DNA from: an uncultured Verrucomicrobia subdivision 3 bacterium
GTDB lineage: Bacteria > Verrucomicrobiota > Verrucomicrobiia > Limisphaerales > UBA11358
DNA: 64,000 nucleotides
Direction of reading: 5' to 3'
Assembly (NCBI GenBank): GCA_903922735.1
Contig: CAIXUZ010000060.1
Span: 124,001-188,000 of the forward strand
The notes below the pieces were generated by a model. The model searched no databases and was not told where the DNA came from. It saw nothing but the letters and a program-made list of their open reading frames with translations. This document shows, piece after piece, positions 63,829 through 64,000 of the stretch. A program made the translations under genes and the position numbers. How positions within the stretch are numbered: position 1 is the first letter of the stretch; the number at the start of each line of letters is the position of its first letter.

Positions 63829-64000
63829 TGAACCACCAAGGCATTGGTTTGCTGTCCGAGAAAATCCGCCAGGGCCAGCAAACCGGACTTGCCCGGCGAC
63901 GGCGGCAGCGGGATCAAGCTTTGCCGCGCCTGCTCCAATAATTGCTGGATGGCCGCCACCGAAGGCTGGAACGTTTCATATTTTTTCAACAAAGCCTTCA
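63825..64000 (-). CDS. Polyprenyl synthetase family protein, C-terminal fragment
   Basis: Only the last 58 residues are visible, on the minus strand, ending at TGA 63825-63827, which overlaps the sigma-factor start. They read KALLKKYETFQPSVAAIQQL, followed by a helix with LLALADFLGQQ, the shape of the C-terminal helices of trans-polyprenyl diphosphate synthases. It would supply the side chain for UbiA. The fragment lacks the DDxxD motifs, so the call is tentative. Confidence 0.6.
   Translation of the reverse strand, partial: KALLKKYETFQPSVAAIQQLLEQARQSLIPLPPSPGKSGLLALADFLGQQTNALVVQ

Overview
The window looks like a chromosomal segment of a Verrucomicrobiota bacterium, probably of the Pedosphaera/Limisphaera type. 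This is an inference from gene content and style: a homospermidine synthase next to an ornithine decarboxylase, a split Complex I operon, many exported YVTN, ThuA and Gfo/Idh proteins, an ECF sigma/anti-sigma pair, and intergenic spaces full of palindromic and heptamer repeats. There is no rRNA or tRNA gene that I can see, no CRISPR array and no intact transposase. Almost all of the sequence is chromosomal housekeeping.

Layout. 1-1267: end of pyrR, then pyrB. 1271-13484: a mostly minus-strand block with hldD (heptose synthesis), two YVTN propeller proteins and a polyamine set (deoxyhypusine-synthase-like protein, ornithine decarboxylase, homospermidine synthase), with a divergent agmatine deiminase. 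13495-19564: KimA-like potassium transporter, a small membrane protein, an orphan ABC ATPase, dnaA and a long AT-rich intergenic stretch that is a weak oriC candidate. 19289-22387: a strong promoter, a structured leader that looks like a transcription attenuator, and ileS. 22388-23418: 1 kb of repeats, with three 130-bp tandem copies, a 61-bp palindrome and a 16-copy array of dyads spaced 20-21 bp. 23419-31308: orphan hypothetical protein, gcvT, two exported or membrane hypotheticals, fmt, DoxX, nitroreductase, lipA, glutaredoxin. 31484-36374: typA, trpA, manC-type nucleotidyltransferase, gcvH. 36445-48607: a twelve-gene nuo operon with order A B C D I H J K L M M N, without E, F or G. 48608-49980: an orphan HTH gene bracketed by heptamer arrays. 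50091-57549: an ABC-F protein, a surface-repeat protein, oligogalacturonate lyase and a three-gene sugar-catabolic operon. 57665-64000: quinone-type prenylation genes (ubiA, ubiX, the end of a polyprenyl synthetase), a four-helix-bundle gene inside a 31-bp inverted-repeat cassette, a lipoprotein amidase, a nucleotide-sugar epimerase, parA, and an ECF sigma factor with its probable anti-sigma.

How the genes work together. AguA and ODC are two entries to putrescine, which Hss joins into homospermidine; the DHS-like protein may act on the same pool. GcvT, GcvH and LipA belong to the lipoyl-dependent glycine cleavage system, whose GcvP is not here. Polyprenyl synthetase, UbiA and UbiX fit the quinone that Complex I reduces.

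The observations most worth a second look are the ileS leader with mutually exclusive hairpins (19289-19490), the helically phased dyad array (23095-23415), and two orphan small genes each bounded by inverted heptamer arrays (49059-49980 and 58557-59093).
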